64,000 nucleotides of DNA from NCBI RefSeq assembly GCF_009720145.1, contig NZ_CP046252.1, forward strand, positions 1,984,001-2,048,000. Reading direction: 5' to 3'. Of this stretch, positions 1 to 10,730 are shown one piece after another. Each line of letters starts with the position of its first letter. Positions within the stretch are counted from its first letter, which is position 1. Position numbers and translations under genes: made by a program. The notes under the pieces are model-generated. The model did not search any database. It was not told the DNA's origin and was given only the letters and a program-made list of their open reading frames with translations. The DNA is from Sphingobium sp. CAP-1. GTDB taxonomy: Bacteria; Pseudomonadota; Alphaproteobacteria; Sphingomonadales; Sphingomonadaceae.

Positions 1-2
1 CC

Positions 3-200
3 GGCCTGCCCCCGGTCGCACCGGGCCGCTATCGCCTGACCTTCGCCGTCGCAGCCTATTATCGGGCGCGGGGGACGGCGCTGACCGATCCGCCATTTCT
101 GGACGTTGTAGCCGTCGACTTCGGTGTCGCGGATGACGGCCATTATCATGTGCCGCTGCTGCTATCGCCCTATGGCTATTCGACCTATCGGGGTAGCTGA
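3..200 (+). CDS. uraH: 5-hydroxyisourate hydrolase (C-terminal part)
   Basis: This is the last 65 codons of a transthyretin-like protein whose start lies left of the window. The end of the protein reads YHVPLLLSPYGYSTYRGS, the family's C-terminal signature; the last Tyr-Arg-Gly-Ser residues belong to the active site of HIUase. The enzyme hydrolyses 5-hydroxyisourate, the product of urate oxidation, towards OHCU and allantoin. The stop codon TGA ends two bases before the xdhA ATG, so the two genes are co-transcribed and probably translationally coupled. This puts the step after urate directly beside the enzyme that makes urate. Assignment is firm; only the length is unknown. Confidence 0.9.
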   Translation, partial: GLPPVAPGRYRLTFAVAAYYRARGTALTDPPFLDVVAVDFGVADDGHYHVPLLLSPYGYSTYRGS

Positions 201-201
201 G

Positions 202-1624
<1,423 letters not shown>

Positions 1625-1632
<8 letters not shown>

Positions 1633-3934
1633 GCGCGATCCCGTCTGGCCGGCCTTGGCCAAACCGTCCAACCCGCATGACAGTGCGGCGCTGCATGTCA
1701 GCGGCCTGGCCCGCTATGCCGACGATTTGCCCGAACCGGCGGCGATGCTGCACCTTGCCTTCGGCCAGAGCAGTCAGGCCCATGCACGCATCACCGCCAT
1801 CGATCTTGACGCCGTGCGCGCCGCGCCGGGCGTGGTCGCGGTCTATACCGCCGCCGATATAGAAGGCGCCAATGATGTCAGCCCGGTCGCGGGCGACGAC
1901 CGGCTGCTGGCGGACGGCGAGGTGGTCTATGTCGGCCAGTCGATCTTTCTGGTTGCCGCCACCAGCCAGCGCGCGGCGCGGCAGGCGGCGCGGCTGGGCC
2001 GGATCAGCTATGAACCGCTGCCCGCCCATCTGACCGTGGAGCAGGCGCGGGCGGCGGACTCGCTGATCGAACCGACCCAGCGCATGGCGCGCGGCGATGC
2101 CGATGCCGCGCTGGACGCCGCGCCCCATCGCCTGACCGGCGGATTCGATATGGGCGGGCAGGATCATTTCTATCTGGAAGGGCAGGTCGCGGTGGCGACG
2201 CCGGGCGAGGACGGGCAGATGCATGTCCTGTCCTCCACCCAGCATCCCAGCGAAGTGCAGCATCTGGTCGCCCATATGCTCCATCGCCCCTCCGCCGATG
2301 TGACGGTGGAGGTGCGGCGGATGGGCGGCGCGTTCGGCGGCAAGGAGACGCAGGCCGCCCTGTTCGCCGCCGCCGCCGCGCTGGTGGCGGACAGGACCGG
2401 CCGCCCCGCCAAATTCCGCTGCGACCGCGACGACGACATGGTGATGACCGGCAAGCGCCATGATTTCCGCGTCGATTATGCAGCGGGCTTCGACGGCGAG
2501 GGGCGCGTGCTGGCGCTGAAACTGCGCCTCGCCTCCCGCTGTGGCGCGACCGTGGACCTGTCGCCCGCGATCAACGACCGGGCGATGTTCCATGCCGATA
2601 ATTGCTATTATCTGCCCGATGTCGAGATCGTGTCGGAACGGCTCAAGACCCATATGGTGTCCGCCACCGCCTTTCGCGGCTTTGGCGGACCGCAGGGGAT
2701 GCTGGCGATCGAGCGGGTGATGGACGATGTCGCCGCGCATCTGAGCGTCGATCCGCTGACGGTGCGGAGCGCCAATCTCTATGGCCCCGGCCGTGACATC
2801 ACCCCCTATGGCATGACGATCAGCGACAATATCGCGCCGCAACTGATCGCCCGGCTGCGCGCCGAATCCCGTTACGATGCGCGGCGGCAGGGAATCGCGG
2901 CGTTCAACGCGGGCAGTCCGGTGCTGAAAAAAGGGATCGCGCTGACCCCGGTGAAGTTCGGCATCAGCTTTACGACGACCCATCTCAATCAGGCCGGCGC
3001 GCTGGTCCATGTCTATGCCGATGGCAGCATCCAGATCAATCATGGCGGCACGGAAATGGGGCAAGGCCTCTATATCAAGGTGGCGCAGGTGGTGGCGGAC
3101 ATATTCGCCGTGCCGGTGGCGCGGGTGCGGATCACCGCGACCCGGACCGACAAGGTGCCCAACACCTCGGCCACGGCGGCGTCGTCGGGCGCGGACCTGA
3201 ACGGCATGGCGGCGTATAACGCGGCGATGACGATCCGGGAGCGATTGACGCAATTTGCCGCGCGCAGCTTCGGCTGCGCGGCGGACGCGGTGCATTTCAC
3301 GCCGGACGGGGTGCAGGTGGGCGCGGAGCGGCTGGACTTCGGCGCGCTGTGCCGCAAGGCGCATATGGGGCGCATCTCGCTCTCCTCGACCGGCTATTAC
3401 GCCACGCCCGACATCGCCTATGACCGGGCCGCGCATAAGGGCCGGCCTTTCTATTATTTCGCCTATGGCGCGGCGGTGGCGGAGGTGGCGATCGACATAC
3501 TGACCGGCGAGCATCGGGTGCTGGCGGTCGATATCCTCCATGATGTCGGCAAGTCGTTGAATCCGGTGATCGACATCGGCCAGATCGAGGGCGGCTATCT
3601 TCAGGGGCAGGGCTGGCTGACGACCGAGGAACTGGTGTGGGATGACAAGGGCCGGCTGCTGACCCACTCCCCCGCCACCTACAAGATCCCGACCGCGTCC
3701 GACCGGCCGCGCCACCTGTCGATCCGGCTGTGGGATGGGGAGAATGTGCAGCCGACCATCAACCGGTCCAAGGCGGTGGGCGAGCCGCCCTTCATGCTGG
3801 CGATATCGGTCTTTTCCGCGCTGCATCAGGCGATCGCGGCGGTCGCGCCGGACAGGCGCGCTTTGCCCCCGCTCGACGCGCCGGCGACGCCCGAACATAT
3901 ATTGCGGGCACTTGCGGGCCATCGCGCCGGATGA
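1625..3934 (+). CDS. xdhB: Xanthine dehydrogenase molybdopterin-binding subunit
   Basis: This 769-residue subunit carries the molybdenum cofactor and oxidises hypoxanthine to xanthine and xanthine to urate. Family motifs are all present: MGGAFGGKE near residue 234, AFRGFGGPQG near 349 (with the substrate-orienting Arg), GGTEMGQGL near 478, and KAVGEPPFMLA with the catalytic Glu at about residue 720. The ATG at 1625 overlaps the end of xdhA; an in-frame start at 1514 would lie deep inside xdhA and is unlikely. The stop overlaps the xdhC start (ATGA). No Cys/His loss or truncation is visible, so the enzyme should be active. Confidence 0.95.
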
Positions 3935-4851
3935 GCGAATGGCTGACATGGATGCGGGACGTGGCGGCACGGGCGCCGGCGGCATTGGTCAGCGTGCTGG
4001 CGAGCGAAGGATCGGCGCCGCGCGGCGCGGGGACACGGATGCTGGTGAACGGCGACCGGCTGTTCGGCACGATCGGCGGCGGACAACTGGAGCATCGCGC
4101 GATCGAGCAGGCGCACGCCATATTGGCGTTGCCGCCGGGAAGCTGGCGGGTGCAGGATTATCCGCTGGGGCCGTTGCTGGGCCAGTGCTGCGGCGGGCGT
4201 GTGCGGTTGCTGGTCGAGCATGTCGATCCGGCCGCGCTCGACTGGCTGGCCGACGCGGCCGAGGAACGGATATTGGTATCGACCCTGACGCCGCACGGCA
4301 TCCTGCGCCATGTCAGCGCGCAGGCCGCGCCCACCGCCCTGTCGGCGCGTGGCGACCGGCCGCGCGAGGGCATGACCTTCGCCGAGATGATCGGCCAGCG
4401 CCGCCGCCCGCTCTATCTGTTCGGCGCGGGCCATGTGGGCCAGGCGATCGCCCGCCATGCGCAGCCGCTGCCCTTCCGCCTCGCCTGGTTCGACACGAGG
4501 CCGCTGTTCGAGACGATCGACGGCGTCGCCATCGTGCCGGAGGATGCGATCACCCAATGCGTCGGCGAAGCGCCCGATGACGCCGCGATGCTGATCCTGA
4601 CCCATGACCATGCACTCGACTATCGGCTGACGCGCGCGGCGCTGGAGCGCGGGCCGATCGCTTTCGTCGGGCTGATCGGATCGCAGACCAAGCGGGCGCG
4701 GTTCCACAGCCGGCTGGAGCGCGACGGCGTGGCGCAGGATGCCCGCGCACGGCTCACCTGCCCGATCGGTCTGGCCGGCGTGACCGGCAAGGAGCCGGAC
4801 GTGATCGCCATCGCGGCGCTGGCCCAATTGCTGCAACTGGAGCGACCATGA
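3931..4851 (+). CDS. xdhC: Xanthine dehydrogenase accessory protein XdhC
   Basis: XdhC binds molybdenum cofactor, helps its sulfuration and delivers it to XdhB. The 306-residue protein has the N-terminal XdhC/CoxF domain (GSAPRGAGTRMLV, TIGGGQLEHRAI, GQCCGGRV) and a C-terminal Rossmann-like domain with LFGAGHVGQAIA and FVGLIGSQTKRARF. ATGA overlaps at both ends couple it to xdhB and to guaD. A second XdhC-like gene near 49 kb is frameshifted; this copy is intact. Confidence 0.93.
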   Translation: MSEWLTWMRDVAARAPAALVSVLASEGSAPRGAGTRMLVNGDRLFGTIGGGQLEHRAIEQAHAILALPPGSWRVQDYPLGPLLGQCCGGRVRLLVEHVDPAALDWLADAAEERILVSTLTPHGILRHVSAQAAPTALSARGDRPREGMTFAEMIGQRRRPLYLFGAGHVGQAIARHAQPLPFRLAWFDTRPLFETIDGVAIVPEDAITQCVGEAPDDAAMLILTHDHALDYRLTRAALERGPIAFVGLIGSQTKRARFHSRLERDGVAQDARARLTCPIGLAGVTGKEPDVIAIAALAQLLQLERP

Positions 4852-6128
4852 GTGTCCGGGCCTTCCGTGGTGAAATCCTGTCGGTGCCGCATGATCCGCT
4901 GACCCGGCCGGACGCCGTGCGGCATGAACCGGACGGGCTGCTGGTCGTGGAGGACGGCGTGATCGTCGCGCGCGGCCCTTATGGCGATCTTGCGCCGCGC
5001 TACGCCGATGTCCCGGTCGAGACGCTACCGGGGCTGATCGTGCCGGGCTTCATCGACGCCCATGTCCATTATCCGCAGATGGACCGGATCGCCTCCCATG
5101 GCGAGCAATTGCTGGACTGGCTCGACCGGCATATCTTCCCGGCGGAAAAGGCGTTCGCGGATCGCGCCCATGCCGATGCGGTCGCCGGGCTGTTCCTGGA
5201 CGAACTGCTGCGCAACGGCACCACCAGCGCGCTCGTCTTTCCGACCGTCCATGCCGCTTCGGTCGATGCGCTGTTCGAGGCGGCGTTGGCCCGCAACATG
5301 CGGATCATTTCGGGCAAGGTGCTGATGGACCTTGGCCCGGAGGGGCTGGCCGACACGCCCGACAGCGCGCGGGCGGAGAGCGAGGCGCTGATCGCGCGGT
5401 GGCGCGGCAAGGGGCGGCTGGGCTATGCGGTGACGCCGCGTTTCGCGCTCACCTCGTCCGATGCGCAGTTGCAGGTCGCCGGGCGGCTGCTGGCGGATCA
5501 TCCCGATGTGCTGCTGCACACCCATCTAGCGGAAAATGAACGCGAATGCGCGGAAGTGGCGGCGCGCTTCCCCGACGCCGCCGACTATCTCGACGCCTAT
5601 GACCGGTTCGGGCTGGTCGGCGCGCGGTCGGTGTTCGCCCATGGCGTCCATCTGTCCGACCGCGCCTGCACCCGGATGCACGACAGCGGCGCGGGAATCG
5701 CGGTCTGCCCGACCTCCAACCTGTTCCTGGGATCGGGCTTTTTCGATTTCGGCCAAGCGGCGCGGCACGGGCTGACACTGGGCCTGGGCACCGATGTCGG
5801 GGCCGGCACCAGCTTTTCGATGCTGCATACGGCGGGCGTCGCCTATCAGGCCGGGCTGATGCGCGGGCATCGGCTCGATCCGTTCCGCGCCCTCTATCTC
5901 GCCACGGCGGGCAGCGCGGCGCTGCTGCATATCGGCGACAGGGTCGGCGGGCTGATGCCGGGGCAGGAGGCCGATTTTGTCGTGCTGGATTGCGCCGCCA
6001 CGCCGCTGCTGGCGCGCCGCACCGCCGGCGCGGACCTTGTCGAACGGCTGTTCGCGTTGCAGATATTGGGGGACGACCGGGCGATCGCAGACACTTATAT
6101 CATGGGCGAACGCACTGGCCGGACATGA
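4848..6128 (+). CDS. guaD: Guanine deaminase
   Basis: An amidohydrolase of 426 residues that converts guanine to xanthine, feeding XdhAB. Metal-binding motifs are PGFIDAHVHYPQ (HxH), LLHTHLAEN, FAHGVHL and the catalytic LGTDVGAGT aspartate. The phrases QMDRIASHGEQLLDWL and GTTSALVF are typical of bacterial GuaD rather than other amidohydrolases. It starts with an ATGA overlap on xdhC and sits ten bases before the HAD gene, as part of one long operon. Confidence 0.93.
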   Translation: MSVRAFRGEILSVPHDPLTRPDAVRHEPDGLLVVEDGVIVARGPYGDLAPRYADVPVETLPGLIVPGFIDAHVHYPQMDRIASHGEQLLDWLDRHIFPAEKAFADRAHADAVAGLFLDELLRNGTTSALVFPTVHAASVDALFEAALARNMRIISGKVLMDLGPEGLADTPDSARAESEALIARWRGKGRLGYAVTPRFALTSSDAQLQVAGRLLADHPDVLLHTHLAENERECAEVAARFPDAADYLDAYDRFGLVGARSVFAHGVHLSDRACTRMHDSGAGIAVCPTSNLFLGSGFFDFGQAARHGLTLGLGTDVGAGTSFSMLHTAGVAYQAGLMRGHRLDPFRALYLATAGSAALLHIGDRVGGLMPGQEADFVVLDCAATPLLARRTAGADLVERLFALQILGDDRAIADTYIMGERTGRT

Positions 6129-6138
6129 TGGAAAGACT

Positions 6139-6831
6139 ATGACGATCAAGCTCATCTGCCTCGATGCCGACGACACGCTGTGGCACAATATGCGCCATTT
6201 CAACGCCACCGAAGAGGCGCTGGTGGCGATGCTCCAGCCCTTCGCCGACGAAAATGTGACGCGCGACCGGCTCATCACCTGCGAGACGCGCAACCTGAAG
6301 CTCTATGGCTATGGCGCCAAGGGTTTTACCCTGTCGATGATCGAGACTGCGGTGGAACTGGCGGGCGACAAGCTCTCCAAGTCGCTGGTGGCGGATATTC
6401 TCGCCGCCGGGCGCACCTTGCTCGCCCATCCGGTCGAACTGTTCGACGATGTGCATGAAACGCTGGAGGCGCTGGCGCATCTGGGGCGGGTGGTGCTGGT
6501 GACGAAGGGCGACCTGCTGCATCAGGAAAGCAAGCTGGCCGCGTCGGGCCTGGGCGATCTGTTCAGCGGGATCGAGATCGTCAGCGACAAGAAGCCCGAC
6601 ACCTTCACCCGCATCTTCGCCCAATATGGCGTCGCCGCGGACGAAGCGGTGATGGCCGGCGATTCGTTGCGGTCGGACATCAACCCCGCGCTGGAGGCGG
6701 GCGCATGGGCCGCCTATATCCCGCAGGAGGGCGCATGGGCGCATGAAATGGGCCGGGTGCCGGACGACCATGCGCGCTTTCGCCTGCTGGAACGGCTGGG
6801 CGATTTACCCGACTGGGTGCGGGCGATCTGA
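6139..6831 (+). CDS. HAD-family hydrolase, possible nucleotidase
   Basis: A 230-residue haloacid-dehalogenase-fold phosphatase. Motif I is LDADDTLWHN (the two Asp), motif II Thr lies in VLVTKGD, motif III Lys in SDKKPDTF, and motif IV is MAGDSLRSDINPA. The layout resembles YjjG/phosphoglycolate-phosphatase-type enzymes with a helical cap. Its position between guanine deaminase and adenine deaminase suggests a purine nucleotidase (for example IMP or GMP to nucleoside), but the substrate cannot be read from the sequence. The ATG at 6139 gives the usual HAD N-terminus; an upstream in-frame ATG at 5977 is inside guaD. Confidence 0.85.
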   Translation: MTIKLICLDADDTLWHNMRHFNATEEALVAMLQPFADENVTRDRLITCETRNLKLYGYGAKGFTLSMIETAVELAGDKLSKSLVADILAAGRTLLAHPVELFDDVHETLEALAHLGRVVLVTKGDLLHQESKLAASGLGDLFSGIEIVSDKKPDTFTRIFAQYGVAADEAVMAGDSLRSDINPALEAGAWAAYIPQEGAWAHEMGRVPDDHARFRLLERLGDLPDWVRAI

Positions 6832-6857
6832 TGTTAAAATCTGCGCTTTTAAACACA

Positions 6858-6890
6858 GCATGTTCCCGCGAAGGCGGGCACAGGGTGCGC
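6858..6890. repeat. Short palindromic repeat of the CCCGCG-N-AGGCGGG family
   Basis: The 79 bases between the HAD gene and the next deaminase contain TTCCCGCGAAGGCGGGCAC, a small imperfect inverted repeat. Closely related units occur at 41.45 kb and 42.16 kb, so it belongs to a dispersed family. It is the only interruption in an otherwise tightly packed operon and may affect mRNA processing. Confidence 0.6.
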
Positions 6891-6910
6891 TTATTTTTGG
6901 ACACCAAATC

Positions 6911-7924
6911 ATGACCGATCTCGACGCCTTCATCACCGGCCTGCCCAAGGCCGAACTCCATCTGCATATCGAGGGCAGTCTGGAGCCGGAAATGATGTTC
7001 GCGCTGGCCCGGCGCAATGGCGTCACCATCCCCTATGCCAGCGTGGACGAAGTGCGTGCGGCTTATGCTTTCGGCAATCTCCAGGATTTCCTGGACATTT
7101 ATTATGCCGGGGCGGACGTGCTGCGGACGCGGCAGGATTTTCACGACCTGGCCGCCGCCTATTTCGATCGCGCCGCCGCCGATGGCGTCGTCCATGCCGA
7201 AATCATGTTCGATCCGCAGACCCACACCGATCGCGGCATCCCCTTTGCCGAGGTGATCGAGGGGCTGCTGTCCGCCTGCGCCGAAGCGGAGGAGAAGCAT
7301 GGGCTGACCAGCCTGTTGATCCTGAGTTTCCTGCGCCATCTGAGCGAGGCGGCGGCGTTCGCGACGCTGGCGCAGGCGGAACCCTGGCTGAACCGGATCG
7401 CGGCGGTGGGCCTCGATTCATCGGAAATGGGGCATCCGCCGGAGAAATTCGCGCGCGTATTCGCGGCGGCGGCGGCGAAGGGGCTGCGCCTTGTCGCCCA
7501 TGCCGGGGAGGAAGGCCCGCCCGCCTATGTCTACGAAGCGCTCGACCTGCTGAAAGTCGACCGGATCGACCATGGCAATCGCGCGCTGGAGGATGAAGTG
7601 CTGGTCGCACGGCTGGCGCGCGAGGGGATGACGCTGACCGTCTGCCCGCTGTCCAATTTGAAGCTGTGCGTGATCGACGCGATCGAGGATCATCCGATCG
7701 ACCAGATGCTGGCGCTGGGCCTGAAGGCCACGGTCAATTCGGACGACCCGGCCTATTTCGGCGGCTATGTCGCGGACAATTATCGCGCGGTGGCGACGGC
7801 GCGCGGGCTGGACCGCGACGCGCTGGCGACGCTGGCGCGCAACAGCTTCACCGGCTCCTTCCTGCCGGCGGAGGCGGTGGCGGCGCATCTGGCGAAACTG
7901 GACGACTGGCTCGCCGCGCAGTGA
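6911..7924 (+). CDS. Adenine deaminase of the adenosine-deaminase superfamily
   Basis: A 337-residue ADA-fold deaminase. Zinc and catalytic motifs are ELHLHIEGSLEPE (HxH), VAHAGEEGPP (His and general-acid Glu), RIDHGNRA and VNSDDPAYFGGY (paired Asp). The blocks NLQDFLDIYYAGADVLRT, FDPQTHTDRGIPF and GLDSSEMGHPPEKF match, from memory, the Pseudomonas aeruginosa PA0148 type, which acts on adenine rather than adenosine. That would make hypoxanthine for XdhAB. No signal peptide is seen, so it is cytoplasmic, unlike the exported ADA at 11.9 kb. The ATG at 6911 starts directly at the conserved N-terminus. Many pipelines would call it 'adenosine deaminase'. Confidence 0.88.
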   Translation: MTDLDAFITGLPKAELHLHIEGSLEPEMMFALARRNGVTIPYASVDEVRAAYAFGNLQDFLDIYYAGADVLRTRQDFHDLAAAYFDRAAADGVVHAEIMFDPQTHTDRGIPFAEVIEGLLSACAEAEEKHGLTSLLILSFLRHLSEAAAFATLAQAEPWLNRIAAVGLDSSEMGHPPEKFARVFAAAAAKGLRLVAHAGEEGPPAYVYEALDLLKVDRIDHGNRALEDEVLVARLAREGMTLTVCPLSNLKLCVIDAIEDHPIDQMLALGLKATVNSDDPAYFGGYVADNYRAVATARGLDRDALATLARNSFTGSFLPAEAVAAHLAKLDDWLAAQ

Positions 7925-8469
7925 GCGACGCGGCCGGGACGCTGACGGCGCTGATCCGGGCGGATGCGTGGCGCATGATGGCGTTGCAGGTGGTGCGGAC
8001 AATCGATCTGCCGGACGGATGGATCGGCGCCGGTTTCGTACGCGACGCCATGTGGGACCATCTGCACGGATGGACGGGACGCAAACCATCCGGCGATGTC
8101 GATGTCGTCTGGTTCGACCCTGACCGGATCGACGCCGCCGATGATGCGGCGGTGGAGGGCCGATTGCACACCCTCTGCGAGGATGTGGACTGGTCGGTCA
8201 GGAATCAGGCGCGGATGCACCACCGCAATGGCGACCGTCCCTATCGATCGGTCGCCGACGCCATGACCTTCTGGCCGGAAACGGCCACGGCGGTCGCCGT
8301 GCGGCTGACGCAGGACGACCGGCTGGAGATCAATGCACCGCTGGGGCTGGATGATCTGGTCGGCCTTCGCCTGATGCCCAAAGCCGGCCGGGAAGCCACC
8401 TTCGCCGCCCGCGTCGCGGCGAAACACTGGCTGACCCGTTATCCGAAACTGCGCGTTACGGCCAGTTAG
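7921..8469 (+). CDS. Nucleotidyltransferase family protein (NTP_transf_6 / DUF925-like)
   Basis: A 182-residue protein beginning with GTG at 7921, overlapping the previous stop (GTGA). Features typical of this small family are GAGFVRDAMWDHLHG near the N-terminus, DVDVVWFD with the metal-binding acidic pair, NQARMHHRNGD and DDLVGLRLMP. The fold is polymerase-beta-like, but the biological substrate of the family is not established. It closes the operon; its stop codon overlaps the stop of the convergent LOG gene. Confidence 0.8.
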   Translation: MSDAAGTLTALIRADAWRMMALQVVRTIDLPDGWIGAGFVRDAMWDHLHGWTGRKPSGDVDVVWFDPDRIDAADDAAVEGRLHTLCEDVDWSVRNQARMHHRNGDRPYRSVADAMTFWPETATAVAVRLTQDDRLEINAPLGLDDLVGLRLMPKAGREATFAARVAAKHWLTRYPKLRVTAS

Positions 8470-9071
8470 ACATCATCATCGCCAAGCCAATGTTCGGTGC
8501 GCGGGGGGAGATATTGGGCGATGCGGTCGAGCATCACTTCCGGGTCTTTCTCCACCAGCAGCATGGCGCGATGTTCGGGCTTGAGGAAACCTTCGGCCAC
8601 GACATGGTCGATGAAGCCCGACATACCGCTGTAGAAGCCGTTGACATCGAGCAGCCCGACGGGCTTTTCATGATAGCCAAGCTGCGACCAGCACCAGGCT
8701 TCGAACATCTCCTCGAACGTGCCGATGCCGCCGGGCAGGGTGACGAAGCCATCGGACAGTTTCGCCATCAGCGCCTTGCGCTCATGCATGGTCTGGACGA
8801 CATGCAGTTCGCTGATCCCCTGATGGTCATGTTCACGCGCGCGCAACGCTTCGGGGATGACGCCGATCACCTCGCCGCCCGCCGCGCAGGCCGCATCGGC
8901 GACCACGCCCATCAGCCCGACCGTGCCGCCGCCATAGACGAGGCCGATGCCCCGCTTCGCCAGAAGGGTGCCGAACGCTTCCGCCGCCTCGCGATAGACG
9001 GGCGAGCGCCCCGGCGAGGACCCCAGGAACACGCAGATCCGCATCCGCCCGTCGCGACCAAGTCCTGCCAT
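8466..9071 (-). CDS. LOG family protein (nucleoside monophosphate phosphoribohydrolase)
   Basis: A 201-residue Rossmann-fold protein with the LOG signature PGGIGTFEEMFEAW and the N-terminal CVFLGSSPG and VYGGGTVGLMG phosphate-binding loops. Family members split cytokinin ribotides, and in bacteria AMP-like nucleotides, into base and ribose-5-phosphate. Only two bases separate it from the upstream phosphoribosyltransferase gene, so the two form a pair that would work in opposite directions on purine nucleotides. The start at 9071 is taken because of coupling; Met10 (9044) is an alternative that begins nearer to the conserved core. Confidence 0.88.
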   Translation of the reverse strand: MAGLGRDGRMRICVFLGSSPGRSPVYREAAEAFGTLLAKRGIGLVYGGGTVGLMGVVADAACAAGGEVIGVIPEALRAREHDHQGISELHVVQTMHERKALMAKLSDGFVTLPGGIGTFEEMFEAWCWSQLGYHEKPVGLLDVNGFYSGMSGFIDHVVAEGFLKPEHRAMLLVEKDPEVMLDRIAQYLPPRTEHWLGDDDV

Positions 9072-9073
9072 GC

Positions 9074-9604
9074 TCAGGACAGACGCTCAGGCACGGACAG
9101 CGCTTCTTCGACGATGTCGTCATTGGCGCCGACCGATTCCCAGGGAAATACGAACCAGCGCTTGTCGCTGTCGCGATCGATCATGCTCGCCCAATAATCG
9201 ACGCTCTGGCGCGAGCGGCTGTTGTTCATCAGCACCGCGAAGCGCAGATTGCCATGGTCGCAGCCATTGTCGCCCAGCAGGCGTCGGATATAGTCGATCG
9301 TGCCGCCGCTGTCGTTGATGTCGTCGATGAACAGCAGTTTCACGCCCGCTGCGCTCTTGGCCGCGACCTTGCCCAGCAGTTCGTCGGCAAAGCCCGGCAC
9401 CTTGCTGCTATGGTCGATCGACAGCATCGGCAGCTTCAACTGATGCGAGATATAGACCGCCGGGACCAGCCCGCCCCGGCCGATGCCGATGATGAAGTCG
9501 GGCGTCCAGTCGTCCTGATCGACGGTGCGGGCGACCGCCTGCACATCGGCGAGGAAGGCGTCGTAGCCGATGTAGAAAAGTTCGGGTTCTGCGGAATGGC
9601 TCAT
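9074..9604 (-). CDS. Purine-type phosphoribosyltransferase
   Basis: A 176-residue type I PRTase. It has the PRPP-binding loop LLFIDDINDSGGTI and the pyrophosphate loop IGIGRGGLVPAVYISHQL. The layout is that of xanthine/hypoxanthine-guanine PRTases (Gpt/Hpt-like), which return bases to the nucleotide pool. The start Met at 9604 gives a normal length; an open frame runs further upstream but without family features. First gene of a two-gene minus-strand operon with the LOG gene, lying inside the purine locus. Exact base preference is not visible. Confidence 0.85.
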   Translation of the reverse strand: MSHSAEPELFYIGYDAFLADVQAVARTVDQDDWTPDFIIGIGRGGLVPAVYISHQLKLPMLSIDHSSKVPGFADELLGKVAAKSAAGVKLLFIDDINDSGGTIDYIRRLLGDNGCDHGNLRFAVLMNNSRSRQSVDYWASMIDRDSDKRWFVFPWESVGANDDIVEEALSVPERLS

Positions 9605-9689
9605 GAAACGCGAATCCAGTTGACGGGAATGGGAACGAACATGCCGATTATCCGGCCCGCGCCAAGGGGGCAATCGGCGGTAGCGCGGA

Positions 9690-10622
9690 TCAGAGGTCGG
9701 CCCGCTCGATCGAGGCCGGGTAGCTGAGTTGGGCGAAGCCGCTCTCAATCTCTCCCAGCACGATCCCCGCCGCATAGGATGGCGTGCGTGCCGGCGCGGT
9801 GCAGAGCGCCAGCGTCATCGGCCGCAGGATCGGATCGGAAATGCGGGTGAAGTTGAGCAGGCCACGCCGCACCTCGGTAATCACGTCGAGCGAGGTGAGG
9901 ATGCCGATCCCCACGCCCTGCAACACCAGCGAGGTGATCATCTGGATATTGTCGGAGGTGGCGGTGCGGTCGATCTGAAGGCCGCTGGTCCCTTCCAGCA
10001 CGGCGATCTGCTGGCATACCGCCAGCGGCTCTGCCGGCACGATCAGCGGCGATCCGGCGCAGGCGGAAAAGCGCGCCTCGCGCTGGTCGCCAAAGGGATG
10101 GCCGGCCGGGGTGAGGAAGCCCAGCACCACCTCGACAAAGGCGCGCACCGTCAGGTCACGATAGGATTGCGGTTCGAACAAGATGCCGAAATCCGCTTCC
10201 CCGCTGGCGATCGCGTCGCGCACCCGGTCATTTTCCAGCACCCGCACGCCGATGGTGATGCCGGGATAGCGGCTCTGGATCGCGCGGATCGCGCCGGGAA
10301 TATAGCCCTTGGCCAGCGCGTCGATGATGGCGATGTCGACATGGCCGCGTTTGAGGCCGCGCAAATCCTCTATCTGGGCGCGCACGTCGGTCAGGTTCTT
10401 CTGCCATCGGCTGCCCGCCGCCATCATGATCTCGCCCGCCGCCGTCAGGCGCAGCCCGGTCGGCAGCCGCTCAAACAGCGGCATTCCCAGGTCCGCCTCG
10501 ACATTCAAAATCTGCCGGTCGATCGCGGAGGCGGAGATATTGAGTTCGTCCGCCGCGCGGCGGATCGACCCCAATCGGCCGACGGCCATGAAGTAACGCA
10601 GGAAACGCGAAAATGCCGGCAT
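9690..10622 (-). CDS. LysR-type transcriptional regulator of the nucleoside block
   Basis: A 310-residue LTTR. The N-terminal winged helix-turn-helix reads FLRYFMAVGRLGSIRRAADE then SASAIDRQI, and the effector-binding periplasmic-binding-like domain covers roughly residues 90-300 (GHVDIAIID, FGILFEP, GVGIGILT). It faces the exported NUP/ADA genes across a 108-base gap, the usual arrangement for an LTTR that controls its divergent neighbour. The ligand is likely a purine base or nucleoside, by context only. Confidence 0.88.
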   Translation of the reverse strand: MPAFSRFLRYFMAVGRLGSIRRAADELNISASAIDRQILNVEADLGMPLFERLPTGLRLTAAGEIMMAAGSRWQKNLTDVRAQIEDLRGLKRGHVDIAIIDALAKGYIPGAIRAIQSRYPGITIGVRVLENDRVRDAIASGEADFGILFEPQSYRDLTVRAFVEVVLGFLTPAGHPFGDQREARFSACAGSPLIVPAEPLAVCQQIAVLEGTSGLQIDRTATSDNIQMITSLVLQGVGIGILTSLDVITEVRRGLLNFTRISDPILRPMTLALCTAPARTPSYAAGIVLGEIESGFAQLSYPASIERADL

Positions 10623-10730
10623 GGACCCACTCTATTTTTTGCAACGCTCCGTCGAATTCATTGCGTTTGATCGCATCAGGTCAAGCCCCTACTCGCACCG
10701 CAGGGTGAATTTCGGGGGACGCGGGGTGTG
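10623..10730. promoter_or_regulatory. Divergent control region, LysR gene / NUP gene
   Basis: The gap between the two divergent starts holds a palindrome TGCG-TTTGAT-CGCA (10662-10675), a reasonable candidate LysR-type operator, and a T-rich tract on the LysR side (10631-10640). A GGGGGA ribosome-binding site lies at about 10713 before the NUP start. I could not identify convincing -35/-10 boxes by eye. Confidence 0.45.
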
